This document shows positions 24,629-36,477 of a stretch of DNA of 64,000 bases, in pieces (positions within the stretch are counted from its first letter, which is position 1; every line of letters begins with the position of its first letter). The position numbers and the translations under genes are program-made. Source of the DNA: Rhypophila decipiens. Its lineage: Eukaryota; Ascomycota; Sordariomycetes; Sordariales; Naviculisporaceae. The notes beneath the pieces are model-generated. The model was not told where the DNA came from. It was given only the letters and a program-made list of their open reading frames with translations, and made no database searches. Location of the stretch: assembly GCA_033297075.1 (NCBI GenBank), contig MU858067.1, positions 248,001 to 312,000 of the forward strand, written 5' to 3'.

Positions 24629-26535
24629 ACTGCTTGCTGGGTATAATGTGCGAAACGGCAAAAAAAAAGAGATGCAAAAGATAACTAAGAACAAAGATAA
24701 AAAGAAAGGTTGAAATGGGTGAATGACAGAGCAATTGAGGAAATCCACAACGGTGAGTAAGAGGAACCCCCTTTGAACGAGCAAGTCGTCGCAGTGGTCG
24801 CTTGGTCGCTTGTCGTCCGCGCTTTGGTTGCTTGGTATGAAACGCTGCGCCTAGCACCCCAGCCGTGGTAGTCGCGGCGATGATTATTACTGTACGGATA
24901 GCTGCACCACTTCCCGACTTTACCAAGAAAGAGAAGAATGTATATTGATTGAGGAAGTGTTTCTTTTATTACTTTGTTCCCAGTTGTTTGTCAAGCGGCA
25001 AAGGCATACGCAATTCCCCTCGGCCCCCTCCCGTGCAGAACGGGAATAACCCGTCGAGTACGGGCTGTGCTGAAAGAGCTGACGCTGAACGCAAAGTGCA
25101 ACAAGGAAATGACGATGCTGAATGGACTCGGGATTTCGGACAAGATTCTGGGCACAGCGGAAAAGTGGATATCCAAGAGCCAGGGATTGGTTCATGCCTC
25201 TTTGCCTTCCTTGGCCTTCACGGCGTTCACCTCAGAAGGAGCATTTCTAGCCTTGGTATACGGATGTCACGGATGAGAGCATTGCATGTGCCATTGCCAA
25301 TGAGTGCAGCTATTTCGTCGGCTGGTTGGCTATGTGAGGGAGGCGGCTTCCATTATTATCCCTCTATTGCACAATTTAGTACTACGGAGAATTTGACAGC
25401 AAGACCACAGAAGCGGTTTGATGTTCCTGTGGCTTATTTCTGAACCGAGATCTCGAAAGGCGGGAACAACCTTGAACTGAACCGCCTGCCGCTGCCTGGT
25501 ACAAAATGGGTGGTTGCACGGATCTGAGTGAGTAACTGTGAAGCTGGAAGCACAGCCACGATCATGTGCAGACTGAATGGTAAGCTGTCGATACATCCTC
25601 AAAATCATAATCTCATTCAATCCTTTGTTTTCAAGACTGAATGAGGCTCTTGGGCTCAATCGGCATTATCATTTCCATGCCAAGACATGAGCCACCCCTT
25701 GGCTCCGATCACCCCTCCCCGCAGTCTTGGCAATCTTCAAAAGAGATCGAGAGCCTCATGAGCCAGGCTGCCAGGAGCCAATCGACCATGATGCAGTGGT
25801 GATCACCAGGAACCCGGCGAGGCTGGTATGTAACAACGACTAACCTCAAGGTGATTGAGTGCCTCGAGGCCGAATGATCAGTAACCTCTGCGCGGGGTCG
25901 ATCACAGGTGAGCGTTTGATAGCAGCCTGCTATCGAGCAACGAACGCAAGGCTGCTATCGATCCATTTGATCTCACATTCGTCAAAAGAGCCCTGGGCCC
26001 ACCCAGTCAAATTGGTAAAAATTCACGGAATAGTATAAAGCAATATAGGTAGACAAACACCCAAGTGAGATATGCAAGTTATGATGCTCCCAAACAATGA
26101 AGCAGTCGACCCAGACCCAGTCCCAGTCCCAGCCTTATGAGAGAAAACGAAAAAAACCAAATCGTACAGCCTGAGTGATGAAGACCGCCCGAGACTCGAT
26201 GCAAGGCAAAATGTCCATGCAATCCATCGGGGACGACAAAGCCCAGCCCAGTTCCTCACAACTTTGATCCAAAAAATAAAGCGAGGAATCAAGAAAGCCA
26301 TTCGTACATTCATGCACTCATCATTCCAACCATTTCATCGTCTCCGGTGAGTCCCATCCAGTAAAACCTGCGTGTAACGAATGCGTATGTCCATCGATGC
26401 CAGAAACGCGGCTGCCATGCAAAACATTAAACGTTAAAATATAAACCGATCCGGTGCAAGATTTGTTGACCAGAAATCCCCCTTTTAGAGGCAATCCATC
26501 TCAAAACCACAAACGATGTCGGCGTCTCATATGGT
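24629..26535. other. Intergenic region
   Basis: This 1.9 kb region lies between the protease promoter and the 3' end of the PQ-loop gene. Short open frames around 24.95-25.45 kb on both strands overlap each other and have no signal peptide, domain or credible splice sites, so no gene is called. Confidence 0.5.
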
Positions 26536-27779
26536 TCACTGCCCGTCGGCAGTCAATTTCACCTGCCGCTTTGGCGAATACAGGCGGAACTGGACAAAAA
26601 TAACACAGTCCTCGACCATGGTGCCCAGGGATCCCAGGAGCCAGGGGAGAGCTCGGATGAAGTAGTCCCTCTCCTGGGAGTAGGCCATGACGCTCGCTCC
26701 GTACGTAAAGTTGCCCGTGAGCGAGAGCAGGAAGAAAAGAAGGGCGAGGCCCTCGCAGGACTTTTCTTGATAGTTTTTGATAATTTGTGGGATGCGTGCG
26801 CTGTGTAACAGACGATCGGTTAGCAGAGTTCCGGGTCCCGGGTAGCATTCATCGTCGTTCCACCTGGAGAAATACGTACCAGAGATAGCACAAAGCACTA
26901 AAGTACCCCAACACCATGCCGATGATTGCCACGGGCTCAGCAGCCACATCACCGTCGGTATCGGGCGCACCATCCGCAACATCCCAAGCGCCCATTTTGT
27001 AACTAACAAACCACCCCGCAGCGCCGACAATCCAAACCGCAAACAAGCTGACAGTATTGTGTAGCCACGGGTTGCTATCGGGCGTATCGTCCTCGCCTGT
27101 AATGATACGGGTCAGAGGGTCAAGATTGCTCTCTCTCCTGCCCATCGAGTGGCGACGATGGGAGCCCGGGAGGCCGATCGACTCGCTGCGTCTCCGACTC
27201 CTCCGGGCCAGAAGCGGATCTTCTTCCGAGGGGTCGTCAGATACCGCCGTCGCATCGGTGTCGTCGGTCGCGGCAGAGGAGTGGCGCCTCCGGTGGTGGT
27301 TTTCGCGGCGCGACTGGCGGCGAGCGTTGATGGCGTTATAGTAAGAACATTGGCCGATGAGGACGAGATCGGCAAAACAGAAGTAGGTGGCGAGGGCGAC
27401 CGCCGTTGGTGCTAGATTCGTCCATAACGCTCCTGCGGAACCAGCGCATGTCAGCGATTCGGTCGATAACTCATGGTAAGTGCTGACGGGCTATGGTAAC
27501 GGACCAGAAAGGTTGGCAATGTCTCCCATAAGCCATATAAAGAGGAACTTCATGGACAAGGCATCGGCGCTTTTAGCTTTGTAGTTTGCGATCAGTTGTG
27601 GGAGCTGAGAACGGACTGATGTTAGCCATGTTCATTGACTCTCTCGACATGGGCCATCGTACTAAGAGACATATCCAGGCTGCCAAGCTGACGCTGCCAA
27701 AGATGCCGGAGAGCGCCTCGCCAGGTGTAGGTGATTTCATGACGGTTTGTGTCGCCGCAGCAGCAATAAGTCCCGCCAT
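26536..27779 (-). CDS. PQ-loop vacuolar cationic amino-acid transporter (Ypq/STM1-like)
   Basis: Four minus-strand exons (27779-27663, 27604-27505, 27432-26880, 26800-26536) join in phase to 344 residues. Two PQ-loop repeats are present: LLLPQLIANYKAKSADALS near the N-terminus and ARIPQIIKNYQEKSCEGLAL in the last exon. Seven transmembrane segments can be counted. This is the Ypq1-3/RTC2 family, which moves cationic amino acids across the vacuolar membrane. A long charged cytosolic loop separates the repeats and contains EEDPLL, an acidic dileucine signal of the type used by AP-3 for vacuolar delivery. Splice sites are standard except one GTCCGT donor at 27504. The start is the first ATG of the open frame; a more upstream exon is not excluded. 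Confidence 0.9.
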
Positions 27780-29346
27780 TTTTAGTGTCGTAAAGTATGG
27801 TAAGAGATGATCTAAAGAGGATGTGTGAGATCGTAGTGGGGATATCTCCCCAGATCTTATAAACGTTGCTGCTTCGATCTCGGTCTAGTAGCTGAAATGG
27901 CATGAAAACTGGCGTAGATGTAAGCCCTAGCTGTCAGAGGTCAGATGAACAGTTAATTGACCTGCCACCGGGCTTGTGCTTGTGTTGGCGTGGTGGTTGA
28001 GGAGGCAGAGTCATCAACGACTCAGCGGCGGATCGTTATCGCAAAACTGCATGTCTCGGACAAGGGAAAAGATAAGAGCCCGCACCCGACGACTTCCCAA
28101 AAGCGGCATAGCGAAATTGAAATATTTTTTACAGCTACCTTACCCCACGAATATCTCCAGTCATCGACTCACCGACATGATTGAGGGGCTGCCTGCATCA
28201 GCTGGAAAGCATCATTGCATCACCATCACCAGCCCCCAAAGTCCCTGCAGCTAACTCCCAGCAACCCTATTTGGACCTGGAGATACCGGTACCCTCCCGT
28301 CGTGGAAGGTCGGGAATCTGCCATGATGATTTAAGCTGCTAATTACGGATAGTTGCCGTCCTTCTTGCACATCACCATAAGGTTAGGTTTACGGGTGTGT
28401 ATCCGTCCCGGTACCGGCTTTCGGTCACCGACCCCGCCATTGGGTCTCTCGGTGGACATGGAATCCCTAGTTTGGAGTGCGGAATCAGGGAATCTGGAGA
28501 GGTATGGAGTACATTTACTAATAGGCCAGGCGAGGTTGGTCAAACAAGCTTGTTTCTCCGTGGCGGGGAAAGGTGAAATATCCACACCGAGTCAAGTCAG
28601 TGGACGATCAATGTCTTGTCTTCTTACACGTACATACAGCGAAAGGCTTCTCAAATCGACTTCGCGGCACTGGTCGTCTGCGCAACCCCAACCGAACGGC
28701 AAAGACAGATGACCAGAGAGAGTTCAAATGCAATGGGATTGTACAGTGGTACTTTAGAAATTTCGCTGCAATGCGAGATTGACAAATGACCATGCCGACA
28801 GGTACTGCCATCGCCAGGAGGTATCGTGACGCTCACGCAACATGACCCTGTCCACGTGGAGTCACTCCAACCCCTGTCGTGCCACACGCCCCAGCTCCCT
28901 CCCAGTCTTCTCACCGCGAAAGCGTGCTGCAGTCGTGTTTCTCTAGCAACTCCACCGACGCGGTGCGGCGGGTGAGCGCTGAACGGGAGAGCCAACCACG
29001 GGATTTCAACCGCCAGCCCAAGTTGGCAGCCTTGTGCCTGTTTAGCCTTGGGGCGGCGCTGGTCCAATGAATCCATCCCATCCCATCCCAGTCATCAACA
29101 TTTGGCCAATATCAACATCAAACATAATTCGTAGTCTTGCTTGATACTGTTCATCTTGTTTCCTTCATCTTAAACTCATTCCATCATTGCTTCGAGCATT
29201 GGCGTTTATTGCAGCGATTATTTTTAGTTGGCGCCATCACTGTCTTGTGAATCCTCATTGTTGTGATTGATTGTTGACGTTGTGACGCCCAGAACCCGTC
29301 ATCTCCCTCACTTGCTGGGACGACACAACAAAGCTTCAGCACGACG
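27780..29346. other. Divergent promoter region, PQ-loop gene / S1-P1 nuclease
   Basis: A 1.6 kb stretch without recognisable coding sequence. Overlapping open frames on both strands near 28.35-29.08 kb show no domains. Confidence 0.55.
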
Positions 29347-30486
29347 ATGAAGCTATCACCACTCATCATCGGGGCGGTAACGACCCTCTCGGGTCAGACA
29401 TGGGCATGGGGTGGTAAATATCACCATTTCTTCTCACCTCCCACACAATCCAAAACAAACCCATACAGCCATAATCTTGATGAACCAAAACACGTGGGAT
29501 CACAAAATCTAAGTAAACCATCTCCCGACAAACAGGTTTCGGACACATAACAGTCGCCTACATAGCGAGCAACTTCGTCTCCCCAAAAACAGCAACCTAC
29601 TTCCAGACCCTCCTGGGCAACTCCACAGACGACTACCTCGCCGGCGTAGCAACCTGGGCCGACTCAGTCCGCTACACAAAATGGGGCCGCTTCTCCGGTC
29701 CGCTGCACTACATCGACGCAAACGACAGTCCCCCCTCGTACTGCGGCATCGTCTACGAGCGCGACTGCAATCCCAGCGGGTGCATCGTGTCCGCCATCCA
29801 AAACTACACGTCCCAGATCCTCGACCCCAGCCTGCGTGAATCAAGCCGGGTCATCGCCGCCAAATTTGTCATCCATTTCGTGGGGGATATCCACCAGCCT
29901 TTGCACAACGAGAATGTTGCGAGGGGAGGGAACGGGATCCTGGTGACGTTTGACAAGACTAAATTCAACCTTCACCATGTGTGGGATACTAGTATCGCTG
30001 AGAAACTTGTCCCCGGCGGGAGGGTGGCGAGACAGCCGTATGCGCAGGCTAAGCACCTCGCTGACCAGCTGAGTGGGCAGATTGTAGGGGGCAAGTTTAA
30101 TGAGAGCAGTCGGAGTTGGCTGGAGGGTATGACGCTTGCTGATCCTGTTGCTACTGCGCTGCAATGGGCTGTTGAGGGGAATGCACATGTTTGCACGACA
30201 GGTAAGTAGTAGTTTCCAGTCAGGTTTTCTTTGGCTAGCAGATTGCTGGGTGGTTTGGCTAACATGGCTGTTGTTGTGATTAGTGATGCCTCAAGGTCCT
30301 GAGGCTATCAGAGATCAGGAACTCGGCAGTGACACGGTATACCTGAAGAATGCCCTTCCTGTGATCGAGCTCCAGCTTGCAAAGGCGGGCTATCGGCTTG
30401 CTGCCTGGCTGGATATGATTGCTGCTGCCGCCCCTGGAAACTTCAAGACTGATGATTTCAGTCTGCCTGGTGGTAGTGACTTGTGA
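29347..30486 (+). CDS. Secreted S1/P1-type zinc nuclease
   Basis: Three exons (29347-29413, 29536-30201, 30284-30486) encode 311 residues. Cleavage of the signal peptide after TWA would leave a mature N-terminal tryptophan (W21) and histidine H26. These correspond to Trp1 and His6, the zinc ligands of nuclease P1. The remaining ligand motifs are in order: HYIDAND, HFVGDIHQPLH (H-x3-D-x5-H) and HHVWDTS (H-x3-D). The family makes secreted single-strand-specific nucleases with 3'-nucleotidase activity that recycle nucleic acid outside the cell. Potential N-glycosylation sites occur, for example NYTS and NESS. Introns are 122 and 82 nt. Length and ligand set are complete, so the enzyme is probably active. 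Confidence 0.95.
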
Positions 30487-33400
30487 GTGCCGGTTTGAAC
30501 ATACGGCGAGATTTGTATACATGTATTCGATACGGGACAATGTTTAGGACCTGTTTTGTAGATGGTAGGATTTCATCTGTTTGTCTGTTGGACTTGAGCA
30601 ATGTTTGGATATCTCGGACTTGGCGGTTAGGTGCCTGGAGTCGGCTCGAGTTGCCAGGTCATTTGACAGGATCGGGAATATGAAGTTTACATCAATCATA
30701 CCTTGGACAAAAGCGTCTCTTGCGGCTTGTGTCTGGTGTCCAATCCTTTCATAGACCTGGGTCGTCAGTGAAGCACAGTCGAGGTAACAGTTGAAGCAAG
30801 CTGCGGCACCAGACTCTGGAATCTGGATCTTCGTCGACAGGCAGCTCTTGATCACTCATCACCACAGACGCTCCTTGGGTATCATCTTGCTGTCTGTCGT
30901 AACGTCGCAATCCATCAATCTGTTTCTGGCCTGCCGACAATCATCCAGAACGAACAAGACGAAAACTTAAAGTGCGGTCGAGACACAGGCATCCTCCGTG
31001 GTCCGCGGAGTAATTAGGTCGTACGCGAGGGTCTTGAAAGCTGGGAACCTAAAGACTTGTTTCGTTCCGAAGATCACACTCCGACAAACACGACAACATA
31101 CGACAATGGATCTAGAACTAACACAACCCCAGCCAGCCAGCCTCTTGAGAAGGGAAATCCCCAGGTCTGGGAATCCTCCCTCCTCCTGACCAAATACGTC
31201 ACACAATCATTTCCAAACAACTTCGAATGCCGAGAAGCCACTTCCAGGCCAAGGGGTCAGAACATCAGCCCAAGAAAGAGAAAAGTTCCACAGACCGAAA
31301 GGAAAGGTAGGGAAAAGGGGGGAAAGACAAGCCTTTGCTGTCTTGGTTCATGATCAAAGCACAAACGGTTTGGGATCTTGGCATCCGGTCTCTCATGAAA
31401 CGAAGAGAATCCATCAGCCATGCATGCTCGCGAGAAGAAGCCACGACGTTTCATTGCCAGCCAAACGGTGACATTGAACGCTTCCCAGGCCCCATCTCGC
31501 AAAACAAATTATACAGTAGTGTAAAAAAGTAGGGATGATTAAGAACCGAGAAACAATGAGTGAGTGCGATGCACGTGACATTGCCAGGACAAGGCCGTTT
31601 TATCCAGCATCCTTGTTGCCGTGTAGGGGGTTGAAGCACCAGCGGTGTTTGAAGATGCTCAGGGGTCGGCTTCAGAGCTCCGCGCTTGCTGCGTATCTTG
31701 TTCCGCTTCATGAACCGCCTCCATGATCGATTCGTTTAGAGTAGACAAACAGGCCTTGAACAAACTTTTGGAGCACTATTCTTTGACGCCTATTATCCGC
31801 TGTAGACAACTTCAACGTTAGCTGTTGAAGACGCCCATGGAAACTACCAAGAGCTTACGGATATAACCAGCTGCGCGGTTATTTCCGAATTTACGGTCAA
31901 GTTACGGAACCACTTTGGGATGGCGGTTCATGGCCTGATGGTGGTCCCGGTCTTTTCCATATTGAAGACGGGTCACGGAAGATCGACCAATCCACCGAAT
32001 AAACTACCAAGCTAGTATAGACATAAATCCTGCTGGGTCCGCGGAGTGTCCGGGGCAAAATCCGCTTGCTGTGCGGGTCAATGAAAACGTGATGTTGGGA
32101 TGGCAGTTCGCGAGGCATCTAGGGCTGGTTGTAAAAAAAGAAATAACTATCAGTGCGTTTGTTTCTTTGGGATGAAGATATCGGGCCCCTGAAGGCATTT
32201 GCAGGCATTCCTGGTAGAGGGCGAGTTGCTGGGCGGTTTCGAAGAGACGGCGCTGATAGTTTGGTGGTGATCCGTAATCACTGTCCTGAGCTCTCCGTTC
32301 CTGCGTCGGCGACGGGCATCGGAGTGTTAGAGGCAGTTGTGAGGACCTTGCCCTGGCATCTGTTCAGAGTTCTGACAGGCGCTGCAGACAATGCTTAGCA
32401 GGGCCTGTTTGAGCGGGCCGTTTTGATTGGCTACTGGCAGCTAGGCCCAATATGTGAGACTTCGAGACTTGTGCCTGGAACCGTGCTAAAGTCTCAGGCC
32501 CCTGTGTCCCAAACAAGACCTTGCTTGCTTGCGTCGAAGTTGTCGGCGCAACGCCATGGGGTAAAATTGGCGTCGTGACCTTGAGGAACCATCACCGCGA
32601 CTCTGAGCGTAGTATCGCCGTTCCACCGCTCTTCCTTTGGAACTTTATTTGCGTCCTAGTCCTGAGATGAGATGCAGAGGCCTGAAAGGAAGGTAGCATT
32701 GTTTGCTCATCCTAAACCTCTAAGCCGAGCTGTGGTTTTGGTTTGTAAGGCGCATCTGTAGTGTAGAATGTTATCTGATGATACTGACGGGCTGCTTGGC
32801 TGAATCCAAATACGTGATTCCATTCCTCAATCATGACTTTACTCAAGTACCGAGGAAGACTGAATAACGGCTGACTTTGCCGCTGGAATCCAGAGATGGA
32901 ACTACCGTTCCTCAACGCCCATGCAAAAGGTTTCTGCACGGCATGTGTCCGTAGACACCCTGTAGCCGGAACTCGGGAATTACGAAGGAATAGAATGATC
33001 CAAGGATAACCGGAGAACCCAGCTGTAGGACACGTCCATCATCGGCTGCAAAGTCCAGAGATCAGAGGGAAACATGCATGCGTTGTGGTTGGGTTCCTTG
33101 TTGGCGATAGGAACATTAGGCCTTGGCAGTAGATCCCCGAGCGAAAATCACTGACATCGCTGGAGCATCTCGCCAGCGGAGAGGATCGCCGCATTGGCAT
33201 CCATAGAAAAGTTGTAAATAATTCAGAGGCCAGAGCGTGTGCCGTAAGCCGCAGAAGACTCCGACGGTGGTTGAGATGTCCGTATCCGTACCCGTACCGG
33301 CATGGTCAAATTGTGAAGTGAACGGTGGTTGACCTTGATAGGGGTTTAGTTAGAGATTGCTCGGACCGAGGGTGAAGCTGTGGAAAATGGGCCCATTTAC

Positions 33401-34695
33401 AGGCGCAGGTTTATGCTTTCCCCACTAGCGCCTCATCTCGAGACAACAGTTGCGGGATCGCCCTCGGCTGAGCCTTCTGATTGGCCCAAATTCAGACGAA
33501 CGAGGGTCCCTCGTGGCTTCTGGGACAGAAGCCGCATCAAGGGTTGATGAAGCTTTTTCATAGCTGTGGCAGAAGCGAACCGACGTTGAAATCGAGCAAA
33601 CTCTGGAAATAGGAGAGAAGGAGAGATCTGGGTGGAAGGAAGGACAAATGAGGAAACCGAAATGATGATCTAATATGTTTTTTTTCCTCTCTGGGCGGAG
33701 TACGGGTATCCGTCTTGCATTGCTGTGGAAGGTACGAACCGTTTCCTTGTGGGGTGAATGGCCTTGCCAAGCCCCGGGTGTGAGCAGCGCTGGCAGACTT
33801 CTTTCAACTACAGCAACACATAGCACAAATTTGTTCCAATATCACGAGCAATGGGACTTGAACTCGGGTTTGCATGATATCACAACACTTTTTCTTGGTC
33901 TCTTTATTGTGTTCAGCAGCAGACTCCGTGCCTTTTCCTTCTTCTCCTCCGTTTGTCTCTGTACACAGTATTCGCAGTACTCCGTACCTGGATCTCTGGC
34001 TGTGCCGCTCTTCCCGATGTGGTTTCGGCCTCCGTTTTGTCGTTGAGCATGGGAGAGCCGCATCCTCTTGGCACCCCCCTCCAAGGATCAGACCTTACCA
34101 TCTGCACCCCCTCCCCCATTTCGTCCCCTGCCCATACCCTTGATCGTCTTGAGTTTGACACTGGCTCCTTTCTTGTCAGCCTCCTCTTCATTTCCTTGTA
34201 CCTCGTTTTGAGATCGTGGAGACCTCCTCCACTCCCGTTCTGGTTCCGGCCGCGTACCGCTCGACTCAAGATGCAGCCTCCCATCCAGGTCGCAGAAAGC
34301 TTGGCCCCCGTCCAGCCATGGTAGGGGGGGCACGTTCGAAACCGCTTTGCTCGCCAAGATATAAGAAACAAGGTCTTGGCTCGTTCTGCTCCTACATCTA
34401 TCCCTCTCTTCTTATAAACTATATCCAAGTCTTTCTCGTTTTCTTCCCTTTCATGTTGTCTTCTGTTCAGTAGTGCGGTGGTAGTGTTTCTTTCTACATT
34501 CGTTCCTTTTTTGTTTTGCTTCGGCACCTTTCACCTCTACTCTCCTTTGACAATTTCGATTCACGGTCTGGAACCAATTTTTGTCACATTTTTCGCTTCG
34601 CTCTCTTCGATTCTCTTCGCTTCTCCCGGAGAGACCAGTCATTATTTCGTTTCGAGTTCGACACTCAGTGCTGCCAGCGATATCCCGAATCCAAG
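30487..34695. other. Long gene-poor region
   Basis: Over 4.2 kb no gene can be supported. Open frames are short, overlap on both strands and lack domains. No transposon ends or long repeats were seen. The last 350 bases before 34696 look like a promoter and leader: GATATAAG near 34358 is TATA-like, and 34480-34690 is strongly pyrimidine-rich. A GTACTCCGTAC element lies at 33977-33987. Confidence 0.5.
34358..34366 (+). promoter_or_regulatory. TATA-like box upstream of the Gly/Gln-rich protein gene
   Basis: AGATATAAG lies about 335 bases before the ATG at 34696, followed by a long C/T-rich leader. This is typical of strongly expressed fungal genes. Its use is inferred, not shown. Confidence 0.35.
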
Positions 34696-36477
34696 ATGGT
34701 GTTGATGAAGAATGCATTGGCCGCCCTCATGGGTGTAGCCATGGTAGCGGAAGCTGCTTCAATCCACCAGCTCCAACCTCCCACGGCGGTTGTGAGGCGA
34801 CAGAACGGAAGGTTCAGGTTTGGAAAGGGCCAGGGAGGCGGGCAGAACAACAACCAAGGCGGCGGGCAGCAAGGCGGACAACAGGGTGGACAGCAGGGTG
34901 GACAGCAGGGTGGACAACAGGGTGGACAACAGGGTGGACAACAGGGTGGACAACAGGGTGGTCAACAAGGCGGCCAGAACCAAGGTGGCCAGAACAACAA
35001 TCAGGGCGGTCAACAGGGAGGTAACAACCAAGCCAGTGAGACCTGCTTGGCTGCTGCTGCCCTGCAGACTGGCTCGTTCAGCACTGGCCAGAATGGAGCT
35101 GTCGCCGATGGCCAGGTCGAGTCCCGAACGTACGTATCCGACAGGACAGTCATCTACATTCTTCCGTACTAACCGAAGAACAGTTCCCAGAACAATTTCA
35201 TCAACGAGTGCGATGGCAAGACCCTGACCAACGGCCTGCAAAACCGAGCCGGATCCTGCAACGGTATTCGTAAGTTGCTCATTGCCCCTGATATTCTGAA
35301 CATGGTTCGTGTCTAACGCCCGCCAGCCATGGGTGAAATTCCGAGCGCCGACAACATGGTGACAACCGTCATTACGAACCCCACCAACTTCCAAGTCCTC
35401 CCCCCCGACACCACTTTCAACATCCAGGTCCAGGTCAACAACATGCAACTCGGTGCCTTCACCAATGCCCAGGAGACCTATTACAGCGCCCCACAGCAGC
35501 TCAACGCCCAGGGCGACATCATCGGCCACACTCACGTCACTGTTCAAGACACTGGCAACACTCTCAACCCTGCACAGCCCCTGGACCCTTTGCAGTTTGC
35601 TTTCTTCAAGGGTATCAACGATGCCGGAAACGGCCAGGGTGGCCTCCAGGCAGTTGTTGATGGTGGCCTGCCCGCCGGAAACTACCGTGTCTGCACTATG
35701 TCTGGTGCTTCCAATCACCAGCCTGTCCTGATGCCTGTCGCTCAGCGTGGCGCTCAAGAGGATTGCAGATACTTTATTGTTTCCAATGACCCCAACGCCG
35801 CTGCTGCCGCTCTCGGCATCAATGCTGGTGGCGGTGGTAACAACCAAGGCAACCAGGGTGGTCAGAACAACGCAGGTGGCGGTCAAAACAACGCCGGCGG
35901 CGGCCAGGGCAACCAGGGTGATCAGAACAACGCAGGCGGCGGCCAAAACAACGCCGGCGGTGGTCAAGGCGCCGGTCAGAACAACGCAGGCGCCGGTCAG
36001 AACCAAGGTGGCCAGGGCCAGAACCAAGGTAACCAAGGCAATCAAAACGAGAACCAGGGCAATCAGGGTAACCAGAATAACCAGGAAAATTCCGCGGATT
36101 CCGGCCAGGGTCAAAACAACGGTTCCGCCCAGGACCAGGGGCAGGCAAACAACGGCCAAGGCAACGCTAATGCCGGAGACGCTGCTAATGCCGGCGCTGG
36201 TGGCGGCGGTGCGGCCAACGGAGGTGCAGCTGGCGGTGGTGCGGCTGGCGCACTCGGTGGCATCGCGGCTCCTGCTATCCAGGACAGCGGAAATCCCCAA
36301 CGCCCCTTCTCCGTCAACGGCGACACCTTTGTTGAACGATCTGCTGCCGCCCAGCGTGCGTGTGCCATCCAGAACAACGCCTGCGCAGACGCCATCAACC
36401 TCCAGGGGGCCCAGGGCTTCACCGTCGTACAGTGTAACGAGCAGGAGGCGGCTTGCCGGGCCGCGGCTGGAGCTTAA
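34696..36477 (+). CDS. Secreted Gly/Gln/Asn-rich repeat protein, function unknown
   Basis: Three exons (34696-35129, 35184-35269, 35327-36477) give 556 residues. The N-terminus is a signal peptide (to about AAS) followed by VVRRQ, a possible Kex2 site. A GGQQ tandem block follows (about residues 45-110). A conserved-looking globular part starts at SETCLAAAALQTGS. It runs across both introns through LTNGLQNRAGSCNG, MGEIPSADNMV, HTHVTVQD, FFKGINDAGNGQGG, GGLPAGNYRVC and NHQPVLMPVAQRG. A second repeat block (NNAGGGQ, NQGNQ types, about 378-500) precedes a cysteine-containing C-terminal segment (ACAIQNNACADAIN, VVQCNEQEAACRA). It resembles widespread unnamed extracellular fungal proteins; a wall or matrix role is inference. 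An equally long antisense frame is a codon-bias shadow. Confidence 0.88.
34862..34975 (+). repeat. 12-nt tandem repeat coding for GGQQ
   Basis: About nine near-identical copies of a 12-nt unit (CAACAGGGTGGA type, alternating CAA and CAG) encode repeated Gln-Gln-Gly-Gly. Several copies are identical at DNA level, implying recent expansion or homogenisation. Confidence 0.9.
35826..36100 (+). repeat. Degenerate Asn/Gly/Gln coding repeat
   Basis: Imperfect tandem units encoding NNAGGGQ, GNQGDQ and NQGNQ motifs lie within the last exon of the secreted Gly-rich protein. Units vary more at DNA level than those at 34862-34975. Confidence 0.75.

Noticed and set aside
24949..25443. Overlapping open frames upstream of the protease
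   Set aside because: Three mutually overlapping frames, none with signal peptide, domain or consistent splice sites.
33855..33863. tRNA B-box-like GTTCAAGTC on the minus strand
   Set aside because: Flanking bases do not pair as a T-stem and there is no A box at the right distance.
34759..36300. 513-codon minus-strand open frame
   Set aside because: Codon-aligned shadow of the Gly/Gln-rich gene. Antisense stops would require TTA, CTA or TCA sense codons, which this gene avoids. The sense gene has a signal peptide and good introns.
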